A stretch of 64,000 nucleotides of DNA from Quercus robur (GCF_932294415.1 NC_065542.1:48697942-48761941), one strand, 5' to 3'. Shown: positions 34,634-47,148, counted from the stretch's first letter. Notes: generated from the sequence alone by a model not told the origin. Translations and numbers: made by a program.

Positions 34634-35176
34634 GAATTTTTTTTCTAAATAACAATAAATATTAAAAAATTTAGTTAATTGTCATATTTCAAAACAATAT
34701 TGAAAACTAGCATCTCGAGTGTCTAAAACTCGAGTTCCAAGATAAAAATCGAGTTTTTAAGTCTCAATTTGTATGTGGATTAGTTTAAAGTGGAAAAAAA
34801 TTAAGCTGAAAATCGAGTTTTAAAGAATCGATTTCGATAAATTGAATAAAAACGCCGCTATAGGTCTATAAAACCTCGCTATAGGGCTTAAAAACGCCAC
34901 TATAGGACTCCATAAATCTGTACTTAAGAAAAAAAAATTTCCAGGAAAACGCCGCTATAGAGCTTTAAAACGTCACTGAAAGGCTTAAAAACGCCACTAT
35001 AGGTGAAATTTTTTTCGCATGAAACTCGAGTCTTAAAGACTCGAGATCTATGGGGCCTTTTTCTCATATGGATCTCGAGTTTCTAAAACTCGAGATGCTA
35101 CTTTCCTTTATTGTTTCAAACGTTGCCTAACTAACTATATACAATTCTTTTGCATTGCTGTTTTGCACATTACCTC
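34634..35176. mobile_element. Mutator-like non-autonomous element, TSD GTGGCTCAG
   Basis: The 9-base duplication GTGGCTCAG occurs at 34625-34633 and 35177-35185 within P450 coding sequence, so the insertion is certain. The ends are degenerate inverted repeats sharing TAGTTA, CAAAACAATA and TAGCATCTCGAG with their complements. The interior has direct repeats of AACGCC(G/A)CTATAGG and several CTCGAG palindromes. It encodes nothing. Assignment to Mutator rests on the 9-base duplication. Confidence 0.8.
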
Positions 35177-35397
35177 GTGGCTCAGACATTGCCTTTTCTC
35201 CATATGGTGATTACTGGAGGCAAATGCGAAAGGTTTGCATGTTGGAACTCTTGAGTGCCAAGAGGGTCAAATCCTTCTCTTCTCTTAGAGAAGAAGAAAT
35301 TAGTAATCTCATTGAGTCAATCCACTCATCTTCAGGATCACCAATCAATTTTACTAAAAAAAAATTGCTCTTTGACAAGTACCATTGTATGTAGAGC

Positions 35398-38300
35398 TAT
35401 GTAGCACGGGTGCGTTTCGAGACTCGGGTGCGGGTGCGGGTGTGGGCGCGAGTGCAGGACTCGGCAATTTTTGAAAAAGGTGGGTGCGGGTGTGGCGGGA
35501 CTCGGCGATTAAAAAATTATTAAAAATATTTTTATTTATATTTTTAATATATTGCTAAGCATACTTCGATCACATTATAAAAACATATACCAAATTTAAG
35601 AGCAATAGTAGATAATAACTAAAACATGATGTTCATAAATTAAATACAACCCACAAGATTGAAACTAAAACATTCCATGATGTTCGGAAATTAGAATACA
35701 ACTCGCAAGTTTGAAACTAAAACAAAATAAAAGATAATCAACAAGACAATCAGCAAGACAATCAAATACTAGCATCATCATCATCAAGATCAATAGCTTC
35801 ACTTCGAACTTCACTTTCACTAGTAGTAACACTAGTATTAACATTCCCAATATCCATGGCCTCCAACTCTGGCTCATTAAGTGTAAGGGCTGCATTCTCA
35901 AGAATTCCAGCTCCTCCATGTATGTCGCTCTCATTCCAAGAGTCTTCTGCAATATCCCACATCTTTGTTGATGTATTTACGTACTCCTCATTGCGCCTTG
36001 ACAAGAGTCGAAGATTAGAATGCACATATACCAAATCTTCAGCGTGTGCAGGAGCCATTTTGTTTCTTTTTAAAGAATGAATGAATTTGTATGTGCTCCA
36101 ATTCATCTCAAAACATGAGGATGAACAAGGTTGTCCAAGAAGTTTAAAGGCAAGAGATTGAAAAGTTGGAAATGCGGAGCCATGGTATTGCCACCAAACC
36201 AAAGGTAGTAAGTCCCACTTATCTATCAAGGCATCTGGTGAAGGAAAACTCCCTCCTGAAAATGCAGCAAACTCGAACTTCACCACCTTTAATTCACTCT
36301 CATCTTCAAAGTATCCATCCAAACACTTGCTCCTTTCCATGGAAATTTCATGATCCCGATGTGGAGATATGCGTTTTGGATTCTCCGAAAGCCATTCAAT
36401 GGAGTAATACCTAGTTAAAGATTAAAAAACAAATATAGATAAAACGTGTGTTTTACTAGAAGAAGGAACTAAGGAAAATAGAAAATAAATATACTTACTT
36501 AGGATTTAAGGAATGAGCCAAGCAATGTAGTGGTGTACAATTTTTAGTCCATCGATCAATGAGTATATCATACACCACACTCTAAAATGAGCTATTCTCA
36601 TCATCTTCCAAGCCTTCGTGCCGATATATTATTGCCTTCACCTTCTCTATCATTGAATCCCACATCTCATACACAAGATGAAGACAAGGCTTATCTGTGT
36701 CTGCTACTCGTAGCATATCATAAATAGGTGCTGTGAATTCAAGGATATAATCAACTTTATCCCACCAAAGATCACTTAGAATCATATCTTCCACCTTTAG
36801 AGCTTTTCCAACACCATCCTCCCTATAAGAAGCCCATTGCTCACTAATAGCCATGGCTTGAAGGCATCTTTTTATCAACTTCAACATTTTCAGCATTACA
36901 ACAATCGAAGCAAATCTAGTATCAGCAACTTGGAGCAATTTTAATGGACTAAATTCATTAAACATTTCCAATATCATTGAATGGTTCATAATAAAAACAC
37001 GTATGAAGGATGCATCATCAGCAATACGTGTAATCCAACTACATTCTTCATATGTAACTTCATTCTTTTCAGTGTTTTTTGCTACACAAATATTCTTCAA
37101 AGCTAGATTGAGAGTGTGGACAACACAGGGTGTCCAAAATATTTTAGGATACTCACCTTCAATAAGAGCTCCAGCAAACTTCATCACATTAGCATTACCA
37201 ATGATGACTTTGACAACTTTTTCATGTCCAATTCCTTTTATAGCATCCTTCAACACCCTAGCAATATAATGTTTTTCTTTGAACTCACCTGACCCATCAA
37301 TTGCCTTAATAAACACTGGACCTCCATCTGATACAGCCATAATATTAATAAGAGGCATCCTTTGTGGATTTGACCATCCATCAGAAACTATGCTTACACC
37401 ATTTTCAAGCCAAGAGTCATTAATTGGTTTCAAGAGTCTTTCAACATGAGCTCATTCTTTTTGCAAAAGTGTTGTTCTCAAGGCATTGTATCTAGGAGGA
37501 ACATAACCTGGGATGCTATGGGTAGCAGCATATGCATAGGAATTACAATAATATGGGTTCCTTACAAAGTTAAATGGAAGCCCACTAGTGTAAAACATCC
37601 TAGCAATTCTACTATCCAATTCATGTCTAGCAGTATTCTAGAATGCTTTCTCAATAGGAGAAATCCCAGTCACCTTCCTCCTCTTACCATCAATCGGATT
37701 TGTACTATCACTCCCTTCCTATCTCCGAAATGGGGAAATAGGTATAGGCCCACGGCCTAGGAGAGGTGGGGGTAAGGGAATTCAACTTCTCTGTTCTCTC
37801 TCTAACTTATCATTCTCAACTTGATCATGCATTCGCTACATTTCCAGCCTATGGCTCGGTGTCACATTAGGGCATGCTTTAATACCTTTATTAAGAATTT
37901 TTAATAAATGAGCCTTAACCCTAGAATAGGATCCCAAATAAACTACACCACAATAGTTGCACTTAAAGTATGTGTTTCCACCTTTTTTTAACGGTAGCAC
38001 CAGGTGGTTTTTCTACTTTAGTCACATACTGCCAAAAAGGACATTCAGCATTTGGCACTTCTTGAGAAGAATTTTCTGTGCTAGTAACTTCATCCACTGC
38101 AAATTCAATAGATTCAATTTAACCTACAAATAATAACTATTAAGTATTAACTAAATAAATTAATAATAAATCAAACCCAAGTTCACAGATTCACAAAACA
38201 GATTCACAATGAGTAATAAGTAATAACTATTAACTAAATAAAACTAAGATTGAAAACTAAGATTCACAAATCAGTATCACAGATTCACAAATCACAATCA

Positions 38301-38827
38301 TTGAAATCAAAGATCAAACAAAGATTGAAAGGTACATGAGTTAAGAATGCGTGAGAGAGAGCTGAAGAAAGAATGAGCTGAAGTGAGTCAAGTGATTGAC
38401 TCGGCATTGGCTGAGTGTCTCACAGCAAGCAGAGACAGAGGCAGAGATCAAAGCATAGAGAGAGTGAGAGACGAGTGAGACAAAATGAGGGAGAGGCAGA
38501 GAGCTAAGTTTGGTGTGTTTTTGTGAAGTGAGCCTTCAGTAGGGTTTAATATTTGGCTCAAACAGTGCGTTTTGTGCCCCTTTTTTTTTTTTTTTTTTGG
38601 AATTTCGGCCTGAATCGGCCGTTTCGGTGGTTTCGGCCAATACGACTTGAGTCGGCCCGATTCAGCGCGAATCAGCCCAAGTCGGAGCCGCGTCAGTGCG
38701 AGTCAGCTAAAAAAACAAAAAAGCCTCGTGGCATGACGTGGCCCGACGTGCGGGCAACAGCGTCGCCGCGTTGCGCCGCGTTCGACGCAAGTACGGCACC
38801 TCTGGTGCCGCATCCATGCTTCATAGA
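35398..38827 (-). mobile_element. hAT transposon with transposase remnant, TSD TGTAGAGC
   Basis: The 3.4 kb element sits in P450 coding sequence with TGTAGAGC at 35390-35397 and 38828-38835. Its ends are TATGTAGCACGGGTGCG and, inverted, TATGAAGCATGGATGCG. Subterminal regions are GC-rich arrays of GTGCGGGTG and GACTCGG motifs on the left and AGTCGG or GCGAGTCAG motifs on the right, the type of site hAT transposases bind. A transposase gene lies inside on the minus strand. Confidence 0.92.
35762..37990 (-). pseudogene. hAT transposase (BED finger, DUF659, dimerisation)
   Basis: From the 5' side on the minus strand: a BED-type zinc finger region (FKCNYCGVVYLGSYSRVKAHL, about 37990-37840), a DUF659 segment (37433-36582, with SDGWSNPQRMPLIN and HTLNLALKNI) and a C-terminal hAT dimerisation part (about 36412-35762, with WDLLPLVWWQYHGSAFP). 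An intron of about 170 bases with a CTAG acceptor near 36412 separates the last two. The BED part lies in a different frame from DUF659, with stops between, so at least two lesions are present. It is probably inactive but retains most of the coding region. Confidence 0.8.
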
Positions 38828-39087
38828 TGTAGAGCAGCATTCGGTACCAAATGTAAAGATGAAGATGAATTTACATTGTTGGCCAGGGAATCTGCAGCCT
38901 TGGCTAGGGATTTTGACATAGCTGATTTGTTCCCCTCGAAAAAGTTTCTTCATGTGGTTAGTGGGTTGAAATTTAAACTGGAGAAGATTCATGGGAAGGT
39001 TGACAAGATCCTAGACAATATCATCAATGACCACAGGGAGAACCCAATGAGTGCAGAGACTAGCAAGGGTGAACTTTGGAAGGAGGA

Positions 39088-41400
39088 ACTTCACCTTCAC
39101 ATGCAAGGTAGACGGTACAGCTCCCATGGTATGGATCCAAGGCCGACCGAGGATCGCAGTGTATGGGGAGAAGGAATTCACCACAATGAAGTTTACCATT
39201 ACCTCTTTTCCATTAGTATTAATGGGCAAGGAGATCTGTCCCTCAAGAATCACCACTCTACCATCAAATCCTATTAAGGAGGTGTCATATTTAGGCAAGT
39301 TCTCCATTTTTAACCCTAACCCCTTGTACAGGTCGAGGTACATCACTTCGGCCCCACTTCCCTAATCTACTAACACTCTCTTCACTACAAAGCCACCAAT
39401 TCTTGTAGTGACTACAAGAGTGTCGTTATGATGTTAGGCCATCCCTTATAAGTCCTCATCTCCGAACTTAATTGGCCCCCGACTCAATCTTGGTTTCTTC
39501 CTCGCTGAGTGTCGCCCTCGGGATTCTCCACCGAAACCACACTCAAAACTCCCTTGCGTCGACTTAAATTTATGCCAATTGAAGTCGTTTGTATAACTTC
39601 GATAACCCCCAATGGTGGTGGGAGTTCCCCTAGGTTCTCCATGTTTGCCCTGTAGTGTTGCCCATGGGTGCCACCATAAACTCCTTCAAATGCCCAGATT
39701 TCACCAATTGCTCCAAATGATCCTTAAACACCTTACACTGTTCGGCAGTGTGTCCCTTTTCCCGATGGTATGTGTAATACAAGCTTTGATTCCTTCTTGC
39801 TAGGTCACCTCCCATTTTACTTGACCACCAGAAGTATGGTTCGTTCTTGATCAACTCCAGAATCTTATGAACGGGCTCTTTGAACACCACATTAATCTCC
39901 CTGATTCGAATGTTAGGCTCTTGAATTCTCAATTCCCTCCTCGGCCTCGGTTAAAAGCCCCCTGGCCGTGAATCCTTTGCATGCTATGAAGTAGCGGGTG
40001 CCTTGCCTTTACTTTGCTGCCGATCATCCTCCAGCATTTTATATTCCTCAATTCACCTTATTAGCTGATGCATACTCTCGGGGGGCCTCATGGTCAACGA
40101 ATCTCTTAGCTCTGAATATTGTGGAAGTCCCAATCTAAAGGTGTTGGTAGCCACCTTCTCATTGCCTCCCCCTATTTCATTATACAGTTCCCAATATCTG
40201 TTAACATAGCTTTGAAAAGTTTCTCCAACCCCCATCTTTATATATAGCAGTGCATCAACAAGTTAGGGCACTCGACTACAAGTCATAAACTGAGCCTCGA
40301 ACTCTGAATTAACTCGTTGAAACTGTGGATTGACCCCTTCCTTAACCCATTAAACCATCATAAAGCCGTAGCTCAAAGATTGGAAGGAAATACCTTGCAC
40401 ATAAGTGTGTCATTCTGACTATACAGTTACATCATCTAGATGTAATGGAAGATGTATTAAATGAGGTTAGCCTTACCATCATATGAAATGAACAGTGTTG
40501 ATTAAAACGTCTCGGCATTTGAGCACGCTCACAGAATTTGCGAATTGTGCGTGCCCTTACCTTGATTAATGGGCTAACTGTTTTGTTGGGCTCACAATTT
40601 ACTTGTTGTAATGGGTGTATGGATATCGTATAATGGGAAGCTCCTAAGGGCAAAAATCCTTACCTAAAGTGCAATTAACCGGTCCTCCCAAGCAAGCTTG
40701 CTCTTAGTTTCTCTCTTACTTGCTCTAACTCTCTGGTTCCTCTCCCTCTAGTGTCTAACCCCTTTCTTCTTCTCCTTCTCTATTTGTAGGCTTCCTTAAT
40801 GGGTTGGTTATGATTACGTTAGATGGTTTTTCATACAGGTGGGGCCCTTTAGGATTATTCCTAGCAAAAATGGGCCCTACTTTGGAAACAAGTGTGTCAG
40901 TTGTTGGGACTTGCTATAGACGCCAGATGTTGCTCGGTGACGACATCCCTTAAGGCATTACTGAGATACCCTAGAGTGGGCCTCAAGCAAGGTTAGACCC
41001 CAAGAACTAAACAATCCTCGGCCCAATCCGTCGAGCATCATGGATTGGGCCCGCCAGGGAACTATTATCCGACCTACAGCCCATGGGCCTACCAATGATG
41101 GGCCAATAACTGTTGTCGATGCCTGGCCTTGATCGGCTAAATGGAAAAGATTGCCGCCACCTTGCCTTCGTTCGACCACCCGCCGTGGCAACAACTCCCG
41201 CGCGTGCAGGGCTCGTTGGAGGCCCCTCTTGATGTATATGCGTGTTGTTCACACGAAGTTTCGAGTGCTCTCTTTCAAGGTAGAGGAAGGTACGTCTACT
41301 TTTGGCGTTATGGCAGGAATCTGGGTCAAATTTTCAGGGATTACCAAAGGTAAGTGGAGTCACCACCAATCATTGGGTTTTTCTAAGATGTGATTGGTCA
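39088..41400 (-). mobile_element. Ty3/Gypsy retrotransposon fossil, 5' part (Tat-like)
   Basis: On the minus strand the order is LTR or leader-type sequence (about 41350-40690), gag pieces (about 40650-39630, including a QSYVNRYWELYNEI stretch and a YHREKGHTAEQC stretch) and an aspartic-protease region (about 39346-39011, with SPYTAILGRPW). Reverse transcriptase, RNase H and integrase are absent. The element is broken and truncated, and its left end adjoins P450 coding sequence at 39087. The gag and protease type resembles the Tat lineage. Composition is clearly richer in GC than its surroundings. The right border is approximate. Confidence 0.75.
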
Positions 41401-41411
41401 CCTGTTTCTAG

Positions 41412-42703
41412 TCTATATATATATATATATATATAAAACCGAAGCTTTTGAAGTTCCCACAATTTTCCACGTCAACACAATATTAAAAAAAAAAAAAAAA
41501 CTTTTTAAGACTAAAAAAAAAACCGGCATTATCAAAAAGGAAAAAAAAAAAACACCCAAAAATTTCAAACCGGCATTATCAAAAAGGAAAAAAAAAACAC
41601 CCAAAAATTTCAAACTAACATTATCAAAAAGGAAAAAAAAAAAAAAAACACCCAAAAATTTCAAACCGGCATTATCAAAAAGGAAAAAAAAAAACACCCA
41701 AAAATAATATATTTGCCTTGAATCCTAACTAAAGCTATAAGACAGTTTAAATATTTTTTGACACAGCTTACATAAATAAATATAGTATTTAATTTTTGTA
41801 CAGAGAAATTGGGCATGATTTTTTTTTTTTTTTTGAGAAGGAAATTGGGCATGATTTGATTGTAGTAGTATTGTGTTTATTGTTCACTACGTCCTGCTAC
41901 TGCCTGTTTAATATATTCATTTTATTCTTGATTTTGGTATAAACATATTAATTGAAGAAGATGGTGATTGTACAAAATTTCAAAAACTTATCAATTGAAG
42001 AAGATGGTGATTGTACAAAATTTCAAAAACTTGATGTTCAAACCAATGTGTAACTTATACCAACATCTGTACTTAAGGAAAACAAAATGGCATATTCAGG
42101 GACTACTACAAACCAACAAAGGAAGAAGATACAAAAAACACTTTAAAGTTGTCTTTCAATCTCTAAGATTTTCTATGCACAATTTGGTTTTAATGAATTT
42201 GTGATTTTAATACTAAAGACGTATTGGAACAAAGGAAATTTTTTTGCTTTTATGCACAATTTGGTTTTAAATTGAAACAAAGAGGAATTAAACTCTTATA
42301 TTTAGTTATTTGAGGATTTTTTTTTTTTTTACTATAGCGTTAATTGTTTGTCTATATACATTTAATTTCTAAATATTGTAGTGTTCAATATTGTTTGAAT
42401 TGTAACTTATCATGTATAAATAATTTATTTTGAATTTTAAGTAATTAATATTTGCATTGGTATGTTGTTGAGATTCAATAGTTGTGTCTTTAAAATCAAG
42501 AGGAACTGAAAAACAATATCTAAACTTCAACGTTTTTTTAAATATAATGAATGCATTGAATATTTAATAGAAGGCAGGAAATAAATGAAATTAAAAAATA
42601 AGAACGTGCTACTAGAGAATTGATGTTCAATTCCAACAGCTAATGTCAAATCATTTGGAAAAAATTGGTTGCTTTCCCGTGCATCGCACGGGTTAGCGAC
42701 TAG
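41412..42703 (+). mobile_element. Non-autonomous Helitron (Helitron-2)
   Basis: It starts TC plus an AT run and AAAACCGAAGCTTTTGAAG, and ends with the hairpin CCCGTGCATCGCACGGG followed by TTAGCGACTAG, then T. Both ends match Helitron-1 (3307-5842) in opposite orientation. Near the 5' end, 41520-41705 holds four imperfect tandem units of about 45-58 bases containing ACACCCAAAAATTTCAAAC. A 41-base direct duplication (GAAGAAGATGGTGATTGTAC) lies at about 41955-42034. No helicase is present. The base before TC is G rather than the expected A. Confidence 0.82.
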
Positions 42704-44278
42704 TTAATTTTATTACCAATCCTAGGCTAAGAAAAAAGGGTGATTTTCCCATGGCCTCTCCTTCTATAGATGGTGAGGATGATGCTGGTTCTTCCGGTAA
42801 TGACAAGATGACGATTTCTCAATGACTTACCATTTGTCATTCATGACAAAAATGAGGAGTAATTTTGGGTTTGAGAGTAGTATTGTACTTAGAGAGAGAG
42901 TTAGTATAAGACTTTTTTGTTAGGGGGAGTGTGTATAGGTTTAAGGGATGTAGTGAGGTTTAAATGTACTTTTCTTTCTTTTCAGTTACATTAGCCTCTT
43001 GTACACCGGTCTTGTGACCATTATTATTATGACATACATTGTACTTTATTTTCTTATATATGATGATGATGTATGTTCATTTTCTTCACCTACCTCTACA
43101 TGTGTTGTTTATTTTCTTTCTTTGTACACATGTTTCTTTATGTATGCAATCTTTATTTCTATGTCACACATGATGCCTTGATGAGTTTTGTTTAAGTGTT
43201 TCAAAAAGATAGGTTGTGAAACTCTATCTTGCCATGAACTCTCTTCTTGCAAAAATTTTCAAGAGTTTGTAGTAGGGATAGATTTATTCTATAATACAAC
43301 AAGTGGTTATGAGTTGGGTGATTTAAGACTTCTCTCATAATTATTTGTTTTTTTGTGGTTATGTAATTGGCTAATCCTTTGACAAATGCACTTTACTTGT
43401 AATTGGGTAGATCTAGAATGGGTTTAAGACTTCAAGAAACATGTTGTTTAAGTAAAGTGTTAAAGCCATGAAGATTTGACTAAGAAACAAGTGAAGAAGA
43501 GTTGTTCATTAAAACTCAACAGCAATCTCTACAAAAAGACTTCTATCGAGATTTAAAGTCAAAGCTCGATAGAAGCTTGACACAAGCTGTTTCTGTCGAG
43601 ACTTACGAAATCAAAAATTCCAAATCTGATTTTCGCCCCATGCTGAAATATTTGTATAGGGTTTCTTTTTTCACAACCTTAGACATATATAAGGCTTATT
43701 TTAAAGGCCGTCGCGCATGCAGAAAGTGCACTAGTACATTATTCTCTCTGAGGAAGCTACTACATCTTTACGTCAAGGGTTTTATGACCTTGGAGCTTCC
43801 TGATCTTCATCGCTGATGAAGTGAAGAACTTTGCAGCTAACAACCTCTTCAAGTTACTGGAGTTAGTCATATATTGGGATCCGTGCATCATTGGTTAGTC
43901 ACGTACTGGGATTCGTGCATTGAACGGAAAGATTGCCGTTACAATACAAGTCCAATTAGGTATTGGGGTAAAGGTTCAACTGCAGGTTGGTATTTCAGGA
44001 TAGGCCAAAGTGTTTGGTAAGATTCCTTATACTTGTAACCGCTTGTAATTGATAATAGTAGATTCTTGGGAGTGGTGACCTTAAAATCACCCGATGGAGT
44101 TTTGCCTCGGTGGTTTTCCCCATTTATAAACAAATCATCTGTGTCAAATTTATTTTCCGCTGCATTTAGTTAGTTGGTGATTTGTTTGTTCTACCACATG
44201 TTGCATGTAATTGAACCTAATTAATTAACTTGGGTAATTAAGTAATTTGCAAGGGGTCAATTTATTTTTAACCCAACA
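42704..44278 (+). mobile_element. LTR retrotransposon fossil, 3' end and LTR
   Basis: The left part (42740-43190) resembles the non-coding or decayed tail between the polymerase region and 3' LTR of plant LTR retrotransposons. The right part (about 43330-44278, ending TAACCCAACA) is an LTR related in reverse to 17340-18349. Shared stretches include AATTGGGTAGATCTA and AAATTTATTTTCCGCTGCA. The element is broken; borders and superfamily are uncertain. Confidence 0.55.
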
Positions 44279-45053
44279 AAGAGGAACTACTGCACCTTGA
44301 CATTTAGATATTACTAGTCATTAACTTATGTGATACACCAAATAGTTAGCGATTGCTAAATTTCTTTACTATGTTCAATGCTACAATAATTAGTTAAAAA
44401 TGAATGAAAATCGATATTTATAACACGAGACAAATATATACAAATATATACATAGTACATTGGAAAAGTAATTAACATTTCAACCAAAAATCCAATATTT
44501 TGGTAAGTATCGATCGTTCGATGGCAACAAAAACTAGGTAGTAGTCCCCAAAGTTCAAAGGCATGAGCTTGAACATCTCGTCTGATTGCTAACTATTTAA
44601 CTGGAACAAGAGGGGAAAATATCTACATGTGAATTCGTGAAATGGTTTGCTGCATATATGTTATGCATTTATAGAAATCATTGAAAGAACAAAGTTTGAA
44701 TAAGAGGAATGACATTAAACAAAAAGTCATAATCCGCAAAGTTTGTCCTCTAGAGATAGGCAGATAGACAGAGAGAGTTATGAATTTAAACTAAAGAGTG
44801 CCATATGTAACCAAACAAAAAGAGAAAAAGAGTCTTGAGTTGTGAATAAGTCGCTTGGCATCAAAATTAAGAAAATTAAAATGGACATTTTGGTGCAAAT
44901 CATGCTATGATGAAACCTATTTTGGAATTTTAATTGGGATTCAAAATGTGCTTCGACTTTAATATATTATATATGACATAATATATAAAATGAACAAATT
45001 CACAAGGAAAACAACCTCTCGTGGCATGGGTTGATAGAATTAATAGATTAAAT
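44279..45053. other. Intergenic, no gene recognised
   Basis: AT-rich sequence. A stretch at about 44312-44360 (ACTAGTCATTAACTTATGTG) resembles a decayed Helitron 3' end but lacks a clear hairpin. Nothing else is recognised. Confidence 0.4.
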
Positions 45054-45071
45054 AGGTATAATGTCCAACTT

Positions 45072-46342
45072 GGTGTTGTTTAACCAAGCTTTATTAGGGA
45101 AATGACTTTGGAGGTATGGCCACAAAACTACTCATCTGTGGCAAAGGGTCATAGCCATGAAATATGGGGAGGCGAAAGGGGGGTGGAGTACTAGAGTTTG
45201 TAGAAGGGCTCATGGTTGTGGTTTATGGCGAAGTACAAGTGAAGGGTGGGAAAGTTTTTTCTAAGAATTTGTGGGGTGGAGCACTAGAGTTTGGAGAAGG
45301 GCTCATGGTTGTGGTTTATGGCGAAGTACAAGTGAAGGGTGGGAAAGTTTTTTCTAAGAATTTGTCTTTTGTTGTGGGGCATGGTTCTCATATTCTTTTT
45401 TGGCATGATAAGTGGATTGAGGATAATTCTCTTAAAACTCTTTATCCTCAATTTTTTGTGTTCAGCCAATAAGGAAGCTTGTATTTCTGAAGTGTCAAGT
45501 CCTCCAGTTGATGATAATGATAGAGTATGGAGTTTAAGATTTTATAGGGAATTTAATGATTAGGAGTTAGCGGCTTTCTACTCCCTTCTTCACTTCATTC
45601 AAACTCGGATTCCTAGGGGTGGAAGTAGTAAATAGGCTTTGTTAGCGCCTCAATGGAAGTGGGAAGTTTGACGTTCGGTCTTTCTATCATAAGATTCAAA
45701 ATGTAACTCTTTCTATTTTCCCTTGGAAGGGCATTTGGAAAGTAAAAGTTCCTAAAAGGGTGGCATTATTTATGTGGACAGCAACTCATGGCCAAATTCT
45801 AACTTTGGATAATCTTATGCTCCGTGGTCGCACTTTGGCAAATTGTTGTTGTATGTGTTGTTGCAATGAGGAATCTGTGGATCACTTGCGAATTTCTAGT
45901 CCGGTAGCTCATTCTTTGTGGATGTATGCTTTGATTGTTTGGGATTAGTTGGGTCATGCCAGGTTTAGTTGCAAACTTATTTTTTTTATTGGTATCATTG
46001 GCTTGGGAAACATAATTCTGATATTTGGAATTTGATTCCGGGACGCTTAATGTGGACTATTTGGACTAAACGAAATCGGTGTTCTTTTGAGGATACTAGG
46101 AAATCTCTGGCTTAGTTGTTAGATTATGCCAACGGACCCTATTTAATTGGTCTCGGTGTTAGGGTTTCTCGAATTGTTCTACACTTATGGATTTTCTTTT
46201 GTCTCTTAGAATAGCTTAGTGTCTTTTTTCATTTCTTTTCTTTTTTTCTTCCTTTATCTCTTTGTTCACTATCGTGAACCTTGTGTATTTTTTTCATGTT
46301 ATTCCTTCTTCAATAATATTTTTTCTTACCTATAAACAAAAA
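45072..46342 (+). mobile_element. 5'-truncated L1-type LINE, 18 bp TSD
   Basis: The duplication AGGTATAATGTCCAACTT occurs at 45054-45071 and 46343-46360, exactly bracketing the element. The coding relic is the C-terminal end of a plant L1 ORF2 with a zf-RVT domain (FPWKGIWKVKVPKRVALFMW, then SVDHLRISSPVAHSLW) at about 45710-45950. It is broken by several stops. The 3' end has ATAATATTTTTTCTTACC and an A-rich tail. An internal direct duplication of about 93 bases lies at 45183-45366 (CTCATGGTTGTGGTTTATGG twice), giving the repeat in the 102-residue frame there. Typical target-primed insertion with 5' truncation. Confidence 0.9.
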
Positions 46343-46360
46343 AGGTATAATGTCCAACTT

Positions 46361-47141
46361 AATTCTGATAAAACTGCTTTGGATATCCATAAAAGGTTTG
46401 GTAGTGTGAAGCTAAAATTGCTGATCAAGCACAATTATGTGTTAATTACAATCGGTGATTCATTTAATGGAAGCTTCAACCTGAGTCTTCCCCAAATCCG
46501 TATTAATTGCAAGCACTGCACAAATCTATTTCAATTCTCATCATAAAATAGAAAATAAATTTTGTAGGAAAAAAGAAAGAGTCTAGGGAGTAGCATTTCG
46601 ATTTAAACTCAAAAGATAATATTAGATAGAAATCTGTAATTATTCTTCATACATATATACATAACATATTACTACTATCCTTGCTGTAACTATCAATGAT
46701 AATAACTAAAACAATAAAATAAAGAAGTTTATCTAGAGGATTCAAATTGTCCAACCAGAAGCTCCTCTTCTCTACACATCCCACAAAAGATACTCTTCTC
46801 CTTTACCAAGCATAGGCAACAATAAGCAAAATGGACTAAGAAAAGAATGAGCGTAACTAATTGCAAAAACAATATTGTTAACAATGGAACCAACCAAGGA
46901 ATATTGTTACCAATTACATGAAATTAGAGGGTGAACACATTAATGAACCATTTTACTTAAAAACAATATTGTTTAACAAAACTAAAAAATAGAAATAGAA
47001 CAAATTCACTCTTTACAGAAAAAAAGATTGGCTCTACTTCTCAACAAATTGAAGCCAGAATATCAAATGGGGATTTATTTGTATTAACAAATACAAATTG
47101 AATTGAAATGTTTAATAAAATATACAAAAAAAGCTAGTTAC
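46361..47141. other. Downstream region of the minus-strand kelch-type gene
   Basis: AT-rich sequence between the LINE and the kelch-type frame. It may hold the intron and a 3' exon of that gene, because a GTAAGT-type donor ends the coding frame, but I could not identify a further exon. Confidence 0.4.
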
Positions 47142-47148
47142 TTACATT

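Larger units (their letters stand above)
34276..39087 (+). pseudogene. CYP71D-like P450 copy D2, split by transposons
   Basis: Exon-1 sequence nearly identical to the intact P450 is found in pieces at 34276-34633, 35186-35389 and 38836-39087. The gaps are filled by a Mutator-like element (34634-35176) and a hAT element (35398-38827), each with its own target duplication. The last piece stops in LWKEE, where Gypsy sequence begins. The I-helix, ExxR and heme regions are absent from the window, so the copy is dead. The visible exon pieces stay close to the intact gene, so disruption looks recent relative to duplication. A small extra A in a run near 35355 also shifts the frame. Confidence 0.9.

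Noticed and set aside
38553-38992. Frames on both strands in GC-rich sequence
   Set aside because: Subterminal repeats of the hAT element; the GC content is a property of the transposon end.
41390-41707. Lys/Pro-rich frame with repeated KKTPKNFK
   Set aside because: Translation of the tandem repeat at the 5' end of Helitron-2.
44312-44360. Possible third Helitron 3' end (ACTAGTCATTAACTTATGTG)
   Set aside because: The hairpin is not convincing and no matching 5' end was found.
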